From Levilactobacillus yonginensis (GTDB lineage: Bacteria; Bacillota; Bacilli; Lactobacillales; Lactobacillaceae), in the NCBI RefSeq assembly GCF_964065165.1, contig NZ_OZ061549.1, forward strand, positions 1,860,001 to 1,924,000: a stretch of DNA of 64,000 nt, written 5' to 3'. The translations under genes and the position numbers were made by a program. The notes under the pieces were generated by a model. That model searched no databases and had not been told where the DNA came from. It saw only the letters and a list, made by a program, of their open reading frames with translations. Of this stretch, positions 52,224 through 59,898 are shown one piece after another (position 1 is the stretch's first letter; the number at the start of each line of letters is the position of its first letter).

Positions 52224-53558
52224 GTGATTCAGGTCAGTGCGTTGAGTTTTTCGTTATCAGAGTTTTCACTGGTCTTTTGGTTTGTTTACTGTCAATACTA
52301 TTGGTTTCCCCAACTGCGGGTGAAAAAGAATTTCTCGCTGTACTGTGCGCTGATTGCCGCGGGTTACACGTTGATTGATTTTATTAATCCGTTTACCTTT
52401 CATAGCTCACTATTGGGTGCTCTTTCTGTGGTCATTATGTTGGGGGTCGAACTGGGGTTGATCGGCTATCAACGGAAATGGGTGTACTTACCCGCGTTTA
52501 TTGAAGTTTCTATTTTGGCGTACTTATTAATTGAATTTGTGGATATGGTAGTTATTGTGGCCACGATTTATTTGACGAACATGCGGTTTGCTACCAGTCT
52601 GTGGGGGACGTTGTCTGAAATAGCGGTTGATAACATTATCTTTGTACTGATTATTATGGGTCTTTGGATGACCCGAGCTCCCATGGAAAATCTGATTGAG
52701 TCCATGATCGGTCGTTCGATTGAGTACATGTTTCTGACGTTTATGGCGACTTTGGCGGTCGTATACATTCTTTTTGAATACTCCTTACAGATGCTCCAGC
52801 GGTCGGACCAGTACCTGATATTTTTAGCTGGAATTGCTGGGACACTGCTAGTGGGCCTATCTTTGAGCACGTACATATTGATGCAGACCCACCTGCAAGA
52901 GGAACACACACAACTTCAGCGGCAGCAACAGGCTTTTAGGGAACAGTATACGACTGAGCTGAATCGGCAGATGAGTGTGGTTAAGAAATTTAGCCACGAC
53001 TACCAGAACATGTTGCTGGGGCTGGGGGGGTACCTGGAAGATCAGGACTATGAAGGCTTCCGTCAGCTATATATCGATATTCGTTCTGGTTGGGCGACTA
53101 GTAATGCAGCGGAGTTGACCATTGACGACTTGGAAAATGTCCCCGGTACCAGTCTGCGTTTCCGACTGTATCACAATTATCTGTTAGCCAGACGTGAGGG
53201 GGTCCAACTCTTTGTGAAGGTCTCGGATCCGTTGACGGCGACTGTGGCCGCACTTAAGCAGATGGGGGCGATGATCGATGAATTGGCGCCAGAGATGTTG
53301 CCAATCATTAAGCAAGTCTCGCCGGCTATGATTACGCTGGAATTGAGTGAGACACCGCGACTGTTACGATTGCAATTAACGTTTCCTAGCCCCCCTAATG
53401 CACGGGTCGATGGGCACAAACGCATTATCTCGGATTTGGACACATTAGATTTTTCTAATGCGTTAGGAATGCTCCCGCAACAAGGAGCCAGTACTTTGCA
53501 GTTAAAATTCCACTGGGGTCAGTTGATTGTGACATTACCGAAGGGTTCTGGGCAATAG
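52224..53558 (+). CDS. AgrC/HPK10-like sensor, with phospho-His but a degenerate ATPase domain
   Basis: A 444-residue membrane sensor with six or seven N-terminal helices (about 5-220), a Gln-rich coiled linker (222-250) and the phospho-acceptor motif FSHDYQN with His 258. After LGGYLEDQDYEGF it follows the same layout as the preceding protein, but the ATP-binding part has decayed: the N-box position reads GAMIDELAPEM (Glu 353 instead of Asn), and no G-box (G-x-G-x-G-L) is present in the last 100 residues. It can carry a phosphoryl group but should not bind ATP. The start is GTG 52224 after GGCGGGTGAG. Translational coupling to the first sensor is likely. Confidence 0.92.
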   Translation: MIQVSALSFSLSEFSLVFWFVYCQYYWFPQLRVKKNFSLYCALIAAGYTLIDFINPFTFHSSLLGALSVVIMLGVELGLIGYQRKWVYLPAFIEVSILAYLLIEFVDMVVIVATIYLTNMRFATSLWGTLSEIAVDNIIFVLIIMGLWMTRAPMENLIESMIGRSIEYMFLTFMATLAVVYILFEYSLQMLQRSDQYLIFLAGIAGTLLVGLSLSTYILMQTHLQEEHTQLQRQQQAFREQYTTELNRQMSVVKKFSHDYQNMLLGLGGYLEDQDYEGFRQLYIDIRSGWATSNAAELTIDDLENVPGTSLRFRLYHNYLLARREGVQLFVKVSDPLTATVAALKQMGAMIDELAPEMLPIIKQVSPAMITLELSETPRLLRLQLTFPSPPNARVDGHKRIISDLDTLDFSNALGMLPQQGASTLQLKFHWGQLIVTLPKGSGQ

Positions 53559-53635
53559 ACCGGGTCTTGGAGTATTCACAAAGTCCGGATGATGAATAGT
53601 TTATCGTTCGCTGCCATCAGTTGTAAATTATTCAC

Positions 53636-53672
53636 TGAAAACGCTTGCAATCTCATGCCCATCTGATATACT
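53636..53672 (+). promoter_or_regulatory. Promoter with overlapping cre-like box before the structured RNA
   Basis: TTGCAA (53645-53650), 16 bases, TATACT (53667-53672) with a TG extended -10. TGAAAACGCTTGCA (53636-53649) overlaps the -35 box and matches the cre consensus except at one position, so CcpA could repress it. Confidence 0.65.
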
Positions 53673-53678
53673 AAGACT

Positions 53679-53952
53679 TGTAATACCAATCAATCTTTCA
53701 GGGAAGTTGTAAAATAAAGTGATTTTATAAGTTCCCGACTTTGTGAAATAACTCTCATTCAAAAGATAAGAGTTATCTTTACAGCACGATTAGTTTTCGT
53801 TAACTAACCGTGGTTGAATTGCTCAATAACTACATATTGAGATTAATAACTGATTTCGAGTGAACAGCGTTTTCCTGACTACAAACTGTGATGATGTTGA
53901 ATGCTCTAATGATGTTAGTGGGAGTCGGAGAGTGGTTACTCCGACTTTTTTT
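53679..53952 (+). ncRNA. Candidate 274-nt structured RNA with five hairpins
   Basis: From the promoter above to a strong terminator there is no credible reading frame, but five successive stems: GGGAAGTTGTAAAAT/ATTTTATAAGTTCCC (53701-53736), ATAACTCT/AGAGTTAT (53748-53776), TTAGTT/AACTAA (53790-53807), CTCAATA/TATTGAG (53822-53841) and the terminator AGTCGGAG/CTCCGACT (53923-53952). It lies 120 bases after the second sensor gene. I recognise no RNA family: it lacks the tmRNA, RNase P, SRP and 6S landmarks I know. An RNAIII-like effector is one possibility, by position next to an agr-like gene set. Confidence 0.6.
53923..53952 (+). terminator. Terminator of the candidate structured RNA
   Basis: AGTCGGAG pairs with CTCCGACT around AGTGGTTA, followed by seven T residues. 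Confidence 0.9.
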
Positions 53953-54134
53953 GTGTCTGAGATTAGTTTTCAAACATGACTGATGTTGTGTTCCGCCTCC
54001 GGTTGCGGTGGATTTCGCCGGCAACGGCATTAACGGTATAGTTCAATTTTGAATTGCCACTTGTAAGATGGTTGTCCGTTGCATGTATAATTTTAGGCTG
54101 CTAACAACTGAAAGCGAATTAAATATTAGTATCT

Positions 54135-54187
54135 AAAAAAGTCGCGTGCCGCTAGGGGATTGAAACCCAGCGGCACGCGACTTTTTT
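54135..54187. terminator. Long bidirectional terminator
   Basis: AAAAAAGTCGCGTGCCGCT and its complement form a perfect stem of 19 bp. On the minus strand it overlaps the stop codon of the 32-residue peptide gene by two bases. Confidence 0.88.
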
Positions 54188-54284
54188 ACACAATATTTAG
54201 TAAATTCAAAGTTCCCCAGACCAATAAGCTGGCTAGTAAAACCAATAGGATAAGGATTGCCCATTTCTGTGGCCAACGCATCAT
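54186..54284 (-). CDS. 32-residue single-helix membrane peptide
   Basis: Starts MMRWPQKW, then a strongly hydrophobic helix (AILILLVLLASLLVW), and ends GTLNLLNIV. AGGGGGGG lies three to ten bases before the first ATG. The terminator stem begins at its stop codon. The function is unknown; the size and single helix resemble type I toxins and small membrane regulators, but no antitoxin RNA was identified with certainty. Confidence 0.55.
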   Translation of the reverse strand: MMRWPQKWAILILLVLLASLLVWGTLNLLNIV

Positions 54285-54378
54285 ATCCCCCCCTAAGCCA
54301 TTCAACTGACTTCAGTATACGGGATAAAAATGATTAACGGTTGTAATCGTCTCAATCGTAGAAAAATTGACGATTACG

Positions 54379-55269
54379 CTAATTCATGTGAAACGTGGCA
54401 AAATCAGCGGGTACGGGTGCCATCACGGTGGTTAAAGGACCATCCAGTGTCCATGGCTGGGGAAAGTCCAAACGCCAACAGTGTAGCCGTAAGCGGTCCT
54501 GACCGGGGTCTGCGTAGAGGGGGTCGCCAACCAATGGATGTCCAGCGTTGGCTAAGTGCACCCGGAGCTGATGTGTCCGACCGGTCTCTAGCCACAATTT
54601 GACTAACGTGGCACCGGGTTGGTGGTCGGCGACTTCATAGTGGGTCACGGCCGGCTGGGCATTTGTGCCATTAACCAGACGTTTGCGCTGGTCATTGGGG
54701 TCGCGACCGATGGGGTCATTAAAGATGCCTTGGCCCTGTAAGGTGCCGCGGACCCAGGCCAAGTAGGTCCGTTGGACGCGTTTTTCAGCAATGTTGCGGA
54801 CCATCACGGGGACTACGGCTGGAGTCTTAGTCATCAGGAGGGCACCAGTGGTTTCCTGGTCGAGGCGACTTAGAATGTAAGGACCTGGTTCGTCGGGCCC
54901 CAAGTAGGCGGCTACGTGATTCAATGTGGTACCACGTTCTGCTGGTTGATTAGGGTGCGTCTTACTGCCCCGGGTTTTGTTGACAACCAGTAGATCGGCT
55001 GTTTCGTAGAGCACGTTGACGGTGGCGGCACTGTCGGGGAGCACGTCTGGGAATGGTTCTTTGAAGTCAGCGGGAACAAAGGTGAGTTGGACGGTTTCAC
55101 CAGCGTAAACGGGTTGATTCATGGTTCGGTAGGCACCGTTGACTAGAACTCGCTGGTGAATTCGTAGGTCATGGACGAGATGACTGGGGAGCAACCAGGC
55201 CGTCAATAAGGCTCTGAGTGGCATGGGGAGTTGCGTTGCGGGGATAGTCTGGGTGTAAGTCCATTGCAT
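54379..55269 (-). CDS. RluA-family pseudouridine synthase
   Basis: A 296-residue RNA-modifying enzyme that isomerises uridine to pseudouridine in rRNA or tRNA. There is a degenerate S4-like N-terminus (about 20-75: VHDLRIHQRVLVNGAY). Motif I TLNHVAAYL, motif II with catalytic Asp in LSRLDQETTGALL, and motif III GRTHQLRVHLANAGHPLVGD are intact. The frame is open from 55338, but AAAGGAGTG and the family length fix ATG 55269. It is monocistronic. The exact target uridine cannot be told. Confidence 0.92.
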   Translation of the reverse strand: MQWTYTQTIPATQLPMPLRALLTAWLLPSHLVHDLRIHQRVLVNGAYRTMNQPVYAGETVQLTFVPADFKEPFPDVLPDSAATVNVLYETADLLVVNKTRGSKTHPNQPAERGTTLNHVAAYLGPDEPGPYILSRLDQETTGALLMTKTPAVVPVMVRNIAEKRVQRTYLAWVRGTLQGQGIFNDPIGRDPNDQRKRLVNGTNAQPAVTHYEVADHQPGATLVKLWLETGRTHQLRVHLANAGHPLVGDPLYADPGQDRLRLHCWRLDFPQPWTLDGPLTTVMAPVPADFATFHMN

Positions 55270-55366
55270 GGTGACACTCCTTTCCGTGACAGGGAAATTC
55301 CTAGTCACAAGCTGGTGGTAATTGAACGTTGAAAGCATTTAGAGGTTGGCAGCATAGTGGAACTTT

Positions 55367-55521
55367 CCGCCTTACCGGCCGCCAGATATGGGCTGGAGCG
55401 GTGCGGACGCAACTTGAAGCCTCGAAAGACTCGAGTCTCCAAGCTTGGTTTTTAGGAAAAAACACCTACTAACTAAGCAGAACGACGCGCCTGAGCCCAT
55501 ATCTGGCGATCTCTCGGCTTA
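55367..55521. repeat. Intergenic palindromic repeat family B, copy 2
   Basis: CCGCCTTACCGGCCGCCAGA then TATGGGCTGGAGCGG, mirrored by GAGCCCATATCTGGCGATCT then CTCGGC. It matches 26510-26672 in block order; where that copy reads CAGATGGGCT this one reads CAGATATGGGCT on both arms, so the arms have changed together. Confidence 0.75.
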
Positions 55522-55724
55522 CGCTGGATTTTGCTGTAGGCTAAAATTTCAGTTAGTCCATCGTGAGTGGTGTGAATAAATCCTTCAGCGATTATTATGT
55601 TAAACCGCAATCGGAATCCCTGGCCGCCGGAGTGCAATCAATGAATCTTTCAACCTTTAGTGGGCAACAAAAAGGGCTTGGAACAGTTGTCCCAAACCCT
55701 CACATTAGCTTTATCTAGAGTCGT

Positions 55725-56171
55725 TTATTCTGGCTTAACAATCAGCACATCGCAGATAGCAGAACGGCTGACGTAGTTGGTAACTGAACCAACCATCAAG
55801 CGTTCAACGGCCGTTAAACCAGTTGAGCCGATGATAATCAGTTCCGTCTTATGGTCAGCTGGGAATTCACGTGCAATGACAGGCTTGGGATTCCCAAAAC
55901 GAACGTGAATGCTGACGTCAGGAACGCCGGCGTCGATAGCTTGTTGCTTCAAGGCATCGAGACGATCTTGGACGTCTTGAGAAAGCTTGTAAATGACGTC
56001 ACCACTGACGGCACCACCATAGGTATCACTGAACTGGTTAACTTCCAGTACGTTTAAAATATCAAGATGAGTGTTGTTACGCTTAGCAACTTCGATCGCT
56101 TTTTCTAAGACTGGTTGGGTTGCTTTAGAACCATCAACTGGAACCAGAATGTTCTTGTATTGTTGTAACAT
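55725..56171 (-). CDS. Universal stress protein (UspA family)
   Basis: A 148-residue nucleotide-binding cytosolic protein. YKNILVPVDGSKATQPVLEK at the start and the ATP-binding motif IIGSTGLTAVERLMVGSVTN (G-2x-G-9x-G-(S/T)-type) are intact. The frame is open to 56198, but AAGGGGTGG supports ATG 56171 (MLQQYKNILVP). It stands alone. It probably acts in general stress survival, as for other UspA proteins. Confidence 0.94.
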   Translation of the reverse strand: MLQQYKNILVPVDGSKATQPVLEKAIEVAKRNNTHLDILNVLEVNQFSDTYGGAVSGDVIYKLSQDVQDRLDALKQQAIDAGVPDVSIHVRFGNPKPVIAREFPADHKTELIIIGSTGLTAVERLMVGSVTNYVSRSAICDVLIVKPE

Positions 56172-56425
56172 ATGCAATGCCACCCCTTCACGATGCATCT
56201 TATACTTTACCTATACTATATCATTTATTCCCCAGCGTGTAAGCACTTAATTCAACGGTGAACATTGAAAAAACGTGAAAAGGCCGCCATTTAGGGCGTT
56301 CCTTGATTTCAAAAATTCAGTTGAAATATTCATAGCTTGGATGAATAAATAAATATACCGGTTTTGGTCCGCCGGGTGCGGCAGTTTTGAAGCTAGAATG
56401 GGTGGTCCACATCGTTGACAGTCAG

Positions 56426-57400
56426 CTACTCAGTGGTGGTTTCAGTTCCTGGCATGACCATGAGGGCGGTTTCAGTAATCCCGTATTTTTGGGTCATCAG
56501 GGTGTTCAGGGCCTGAGTCAGCTGGTAAATGGTGGCGGCGGTCATTTGGGGGTCTACGGCAATGGTCACACTGACCATTACTAAATTACCGTCGTAGTAA
56601 GCTTTAAGAAAAACAATCCGTTGGACCTGAGGGAGCTGTGCGATCGTCTGACAATATTGTTGTTCTAATTGGGGGTCAAAGTAATCGACCAGTTTGAGGC
56701 TACAATTTCGAAATATCTGAATCCCCGTGTAGAGGATGTAGATTCCTAGAAGTAGACTGGCCAGGCCGTCGATCCAGGCCCAATGTAGCCAGCCAATGCC
56801 CAAGATGGTTAACACAGTAACGAGACTAGTGAGGGCATCCGTATAGGTATCCTGAGCGGCCGCAGTCAACGCAGTATTTTGGAGGCGCTGGGCCCAGCGA
56901 TGGTTGGCGCGCCACAGGAGCAGAAGCACACCACTGGAGATGAGGGCGGCAACGCCCGCAGTATTGGGCTGCAGGTGATAACTAGGATGCAGAATCAACG
57001 TTCTGCTGGCGTTATAGATGATGTTGGCAGCGATGATGACCATGACTAGGCCAGCCGTTAACGTGTAGAGGGTTTCGAAACGAAAACGAGACTGTTGCGT
57101 ACGAGGGCCGACGTGTTCCTGTTCAGTGGCGGCAATGGGTGCGCCCCAGAGGTCGTCATCTCTGGTTTTACTGGCAATGTAAAGACCGGTCATGAGTAGG
57201 CTAGTTGAAAAGATACCGGATAAGTTGTTGAAAGCATCTGCCCGGAGCACCTGCGAATGACTCCAAGTGGCGGCGAGGTCCTCCACCAGGAACAGCCCTA
57301 AGTAGGTGGCCACGTTTTCCCACAGATGTCCGTAGGCTAGTCGTAGGTCGTGAACCACAGCGTGTTGCACACGATTCCAATCATTAGCGGATTGATTCAT
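56426..57400 (-). CDS. Cation diffusion facilitator family transporter
   Basis: A 324-residue divalent-metal/proton antiporter with six predicted helices (about residues 28-245) and a C-terminal cytoplasmic domain of about 80 residues. In helix 2 the metal-site region reads HSQVLRADAFNNLSGIF, and in helix 5 AAQDTYTDALTSLVTV; the Asp residues are kept, but the usual His of helix 5 (HxxxD) is Thr or Gln, so specificity may differ from zinc (Mn2+-type CDFs also lack that His). There is no His-rich loop. It is monocistronic. Confidence 0.85.
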   Translation of the reverse strand: MNQSANDWNRVQHAVVHDLRLAYGHLWENVATYLGLFLVEDLAATWSHSQVLRADAFNNLSGIFSTSLLMTGLYIASKTRDDDLWGAPIAATEQEHVGPRTQQSRFRFETLYTLTAGLVMVIIAANIIYNASRTLILHPSYHLQPNTAGVAALISSGVLLLLWRANHRWAQRLQNTALTAAAQDTYTDALTSLVTVLTILGIGWLHWAWIDGLASLLLGIYILYTGIQIFRNCSLKLVDYFDPQLEQQYCQTIAQLPQVQRIVFLKAYYDGNLVMVSVTIAVDPQMTAATIYQLTQALNTLMTQKYGITETALMVMPGTETTTE

Positions 57401-57554
57401 CCTATTACCTCCAACTAGTTGTTAGGCCAAGTGAAATTTCTGCTGGATATCAAAGCGTTCTTCTGGACGGAGCAACCAAGTGGTCGTGATAATAGCAATT
57501 ATTAGTTCACTGCCACTGACAGCAATTTGAATACCATAGTGGACGGGATCTGAG

Positions 57555-58169
57555 CTAGAGAGAGCCAGACGCTGCTAGAATCAAAAAGTCGTTGAGAAAA
57601 TGGCCCGCGATTGGCCACCAGAGGCTGTCGGTCCGTAGATAAACCGCGGCGAATAGGAGACCAATCGCCAAGGCACTGGTGGCTTGGAATCCAGTTGATA
57701 GCAGTGATTGATGGGTGAGATTTAGGAGGTGACTCAGACTGAATAGCAGGCTGCTAACAAAGGTGATGGTTAGTAAATGACGAGTTCCCCAGATGCGTAA
57801 GAGGCCGCCCAGCACGATGCCGCGGAAGAAGATTTCTTCGTATGCGGCGATGCAGAGGGTCGGCGCAATTGCCCGTAACGCTGAGTGAGCAGGGAGTGGC
57901 CCCACGGTCGAAACGCCCATCAGAATTAACAGCACGTAGATAACGGGGACGGTACTTACCCAGAGTTGATGCAAAAAGGTAAAGGGTGATTTGAACTTGA
58001 GTGGGGCGTGGATAATGGTGTGGTTGATAACCAATATGACGAGCAACAAGGTTAGGTCGGTGACCGAGATGCGGTTATCAGGGGTTAGTGGCAGTTGGAT
58101 CATCGGCAGCATGAGTACCAACATGAACAACCAAAAGAGACCAATCATCCCGGTTTTGCGAAGTTTCAT
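57555..58169 (-). CDS. CPBP (CAAX/Abi) family intramembrane protease-like protein
   Basis: A 204-residue membrane protein with six to seven helices. Motif 1 EEIFFRG, motif 2 SLLFSLSHLLN and motif 3 HFLNDF, holding the Glu/His/Asn residues of the CPBP family, are intact. Lactobacillar members are often linked to bacteriocin self-immunity; there is no bacteriocin gene adjacent. AAGGGAGGAATTAC before ATG 58169; a frame extension to 58196 lacks a ribosome site. The 337 bases upstream hold no gene. Confidence 0.9.
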   Translation of the reverse strand: MKLRKTGMIGLFWLFMLVLMLPMIQLPLTPDNRISVTDLTLLLVILVINHTIIHAPLKFKSPFTFLHQLWVSTVPVIYVLLILMGVSTVGPLPAHSALRAIAPTLCIAAYEEIFFRGIVLGGLLRIWGTRHLLTITFVSSLLFSLSHLLNLTHQSLLSTGFQATSALAIGLLFAAVYLRTDSLWWPIAGHFLNDFLILAASGSL

Positions 58170-58506
58170 GTAATTCCTCCCTTTGGTGACCATCATTCTA
58201 GTCGCAAAGTGTTTAAATCGTTCTATGAATGGCTATAAAACGGTGGGTAATGGTGGTCACGTGACAAACGGCAGGTGGTTATTAGGAAATAAATTTACGG
58301 GTGATGGGTGATTCTTTGGAAGGACTCGATTAGGCTAATGTGCATGCCGGTGGGGCAGGATTATTTGGTATAAGTGGCTTTATTTCAAGGGGCTGGCGGC
58401 TGTCAGAACGTTTGGCAAGGGTGTTCTTAACGGGTATAGTACGACGTAACTACGGGACGCTCTGGAGAGAACTGCCGGCAGAATTAGGCAGAGGTGGGGT
58501 GGCAAT

Positions 58507-59325
58507 ATGAAACCGATTATTCAAGGAATCTTGGTTGTGGCAATGGTGATTGGTGCTTGGATTGGGAGCAATCGTCAGGCTTCAGCGAATAGCCAGTATT
58601 CTGCGGCACGGTCACGGTCAGTGCGGTTAGTTTGGCGCCGGAGCATGCGGCGGCACGCCCTAGTGGCTACCCAAGGTGCGCGTTATTCGCGACACTTAGG
58701 CGTTCGGTATAGCAACAATGATGTGACGCGCACCGTCGTTTGGTACACGGATGCTCATGAAAAATTGTATGAGAAGGACAAACATAAAAGTGCGATTTAC
58801 TACCACGTCAAAAGCGCTGATGGCACACTAAGTGGCTGGATTTGGCGGGGGTATTTAAAGCCGGTCACCAAACACTTAACCAGCACGACCGCTGGACCAG
58901 TGACGGTTGATAATCTAGATTGGACTAAGACGCGGGCTTCTAAACGGGAAGCTCAGTTGATGCAGCTGTTCCCCGGCACGACATATGATGCGAGCGTTTT
59001 TCAAGCTGCAGATACAATATTGACGATTGATGATGCTCCAGACGTGGCGGATGCAATGACGGATATGGGAACCCAAAAATTCTTAGATTTTTACAAAGTG
59101 AGCTATCGGCAATTTAAACGAATTAATTTTGTAGCTAAGAATCCGGACAGTGCCACCAGTGTTGCGCAGGGCCTGGCAGCAGCTGGATATAATCAGACTG
59201 CACGGAAGCAATTTGCCGGTTGGCACATCGGTGGGAGTCTGGTTGGCCCAGATGATGGCAATGACGATAATATTTTGGAGGGTACCGTTCCAGGAGAGGG
59301 CTACCTCATACTGGTGAAAAAGTAG
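58507..59325 (+). CDS. Secreted protein with SH3/GW-like region, paralogue of 27244-27984
   Basis: A 272-residue exported protein. The signal peptide (MKPIIQGILVVAMVIGAWIG, cleavage near ASAN) is followed by the shared module (SAARSRSVRLVWRRSMRRH, RYSRHLGVRYSNN, TDAHEKLYEKDKHKSAIYYH, GWIWRGYL; about residues 30-115), a Thr-rich spacer and a second half ending FAGWHIGGSLVGPDDG. The basic N-terminal part (many Arg) suggests binding to acidic wall polymers. The function is unknown. It is 31 kb from its paralogue and on the other strand. A weak GAGGTGGGGTGG ribosome site precedes the ATG. Confidence 0.75.
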   Translation: MKPIIQGILVVAMVIGAWIGSNRQASANSQYSAARSRSVRLVWRRSMRRHALVATQGARYSRHLGVRYSNNDVTRTVVWYTDAHEKLYEKDKHKSAIYYHVKSADGTLSGWIWRGYLKPVTKHLTSTTAGPVTVDNLDWTKTRASKREAQLMQLFPGTTYDASVFQAADTILTIDDAPDVADAMTDMGTQKFLDFYKVSYRQFKRINFVAKNPDSATSVAQGLAAAGYNQTARKQFAGWHIGGSLVGPDDGNDDNILEGTVPGEGYLILVKK

Positions 59326-59546
59326 CGAGGCTAGATATTGCAAAATAAATATTGAAATGTTGGGAAGTTGGCCATTTAGGGGGTAATTAACGGAGGGGGC
59401 ACCGAGAAATGGGAAACCAATCAGTTGGTTGAAAAACAAGCCGGTTAATTTTCATGGTTTTTCGCGAGGTGACGGGGTTGGCAAGGCCTGAGGCTTCCGG
59501 TATAGTACGAGTTACTCACTTAAAGAGGGTCACTTCCTTCCAAACC

Positions 59547-59583
59547 AAAAAGCCGACGAATCAGAGACGATTCGTCGGCTTTA
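59547..59583 (+). terminator. Terminator in the gap before oppA
   Basis: AAAGCCGACGAATC pairs with GATTCGTCGGCTTT around AGAGAC. It lies 220 bases after the secreted-protein gene; an A run upstream and T run downstream allow both directions. Confidence 0.85.
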
Positions 59584-59617
59584 ATGGTTTTTCACTGAGA
59601 ATGGATGATTGGTTATC

Positions 59618-59804
59618 TCCGGTTGCCGGGGACGAGGGTCTGCTGTGGGGAACCACCTGCGGCCTTGAGAATCGGTCCTCTGGTTCGCCTTGAAGCCCCG
59701 TCTAAATCGCGTGTTTCCAAGCTCGTCCCATGATGTAGGCCCGGGACAGAACACCTGAATCAACACCATCACCACGGCTGAGCCTCGTCCCGGCAACCGC
59801 CGCC
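59618..59804. repeat. Intergenic palindromic repeat family A, copy 5
   Basis: TCCGGTTGCCGGGGACGAGG then GTCTGCTGTGGGGAACCACC is mirrored by GAGCCTCGTCCCGGCAACCG. Inner GAAGCCCCGTC and TGGGACGAG-type arms match the copy at 40130. It lies downstream of oppA. Confidence 0.75.
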
Positions 59805-59898
59805 AATAGCTATTTTCAATGAAGTTGGTCTAGTGGTAGTGGTGACTTGAGATATTTATCTCAGATAAGCAGAATTTCTGATTGCTATTGACGTTCAG

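Noticed and set aside
54140..54180. GGGGATTGAAACCC resembling the end of a CRISPR repeat
   Set aside because: It occurs once, as the loop of a terminator hairpin; there is no array or cas gene.
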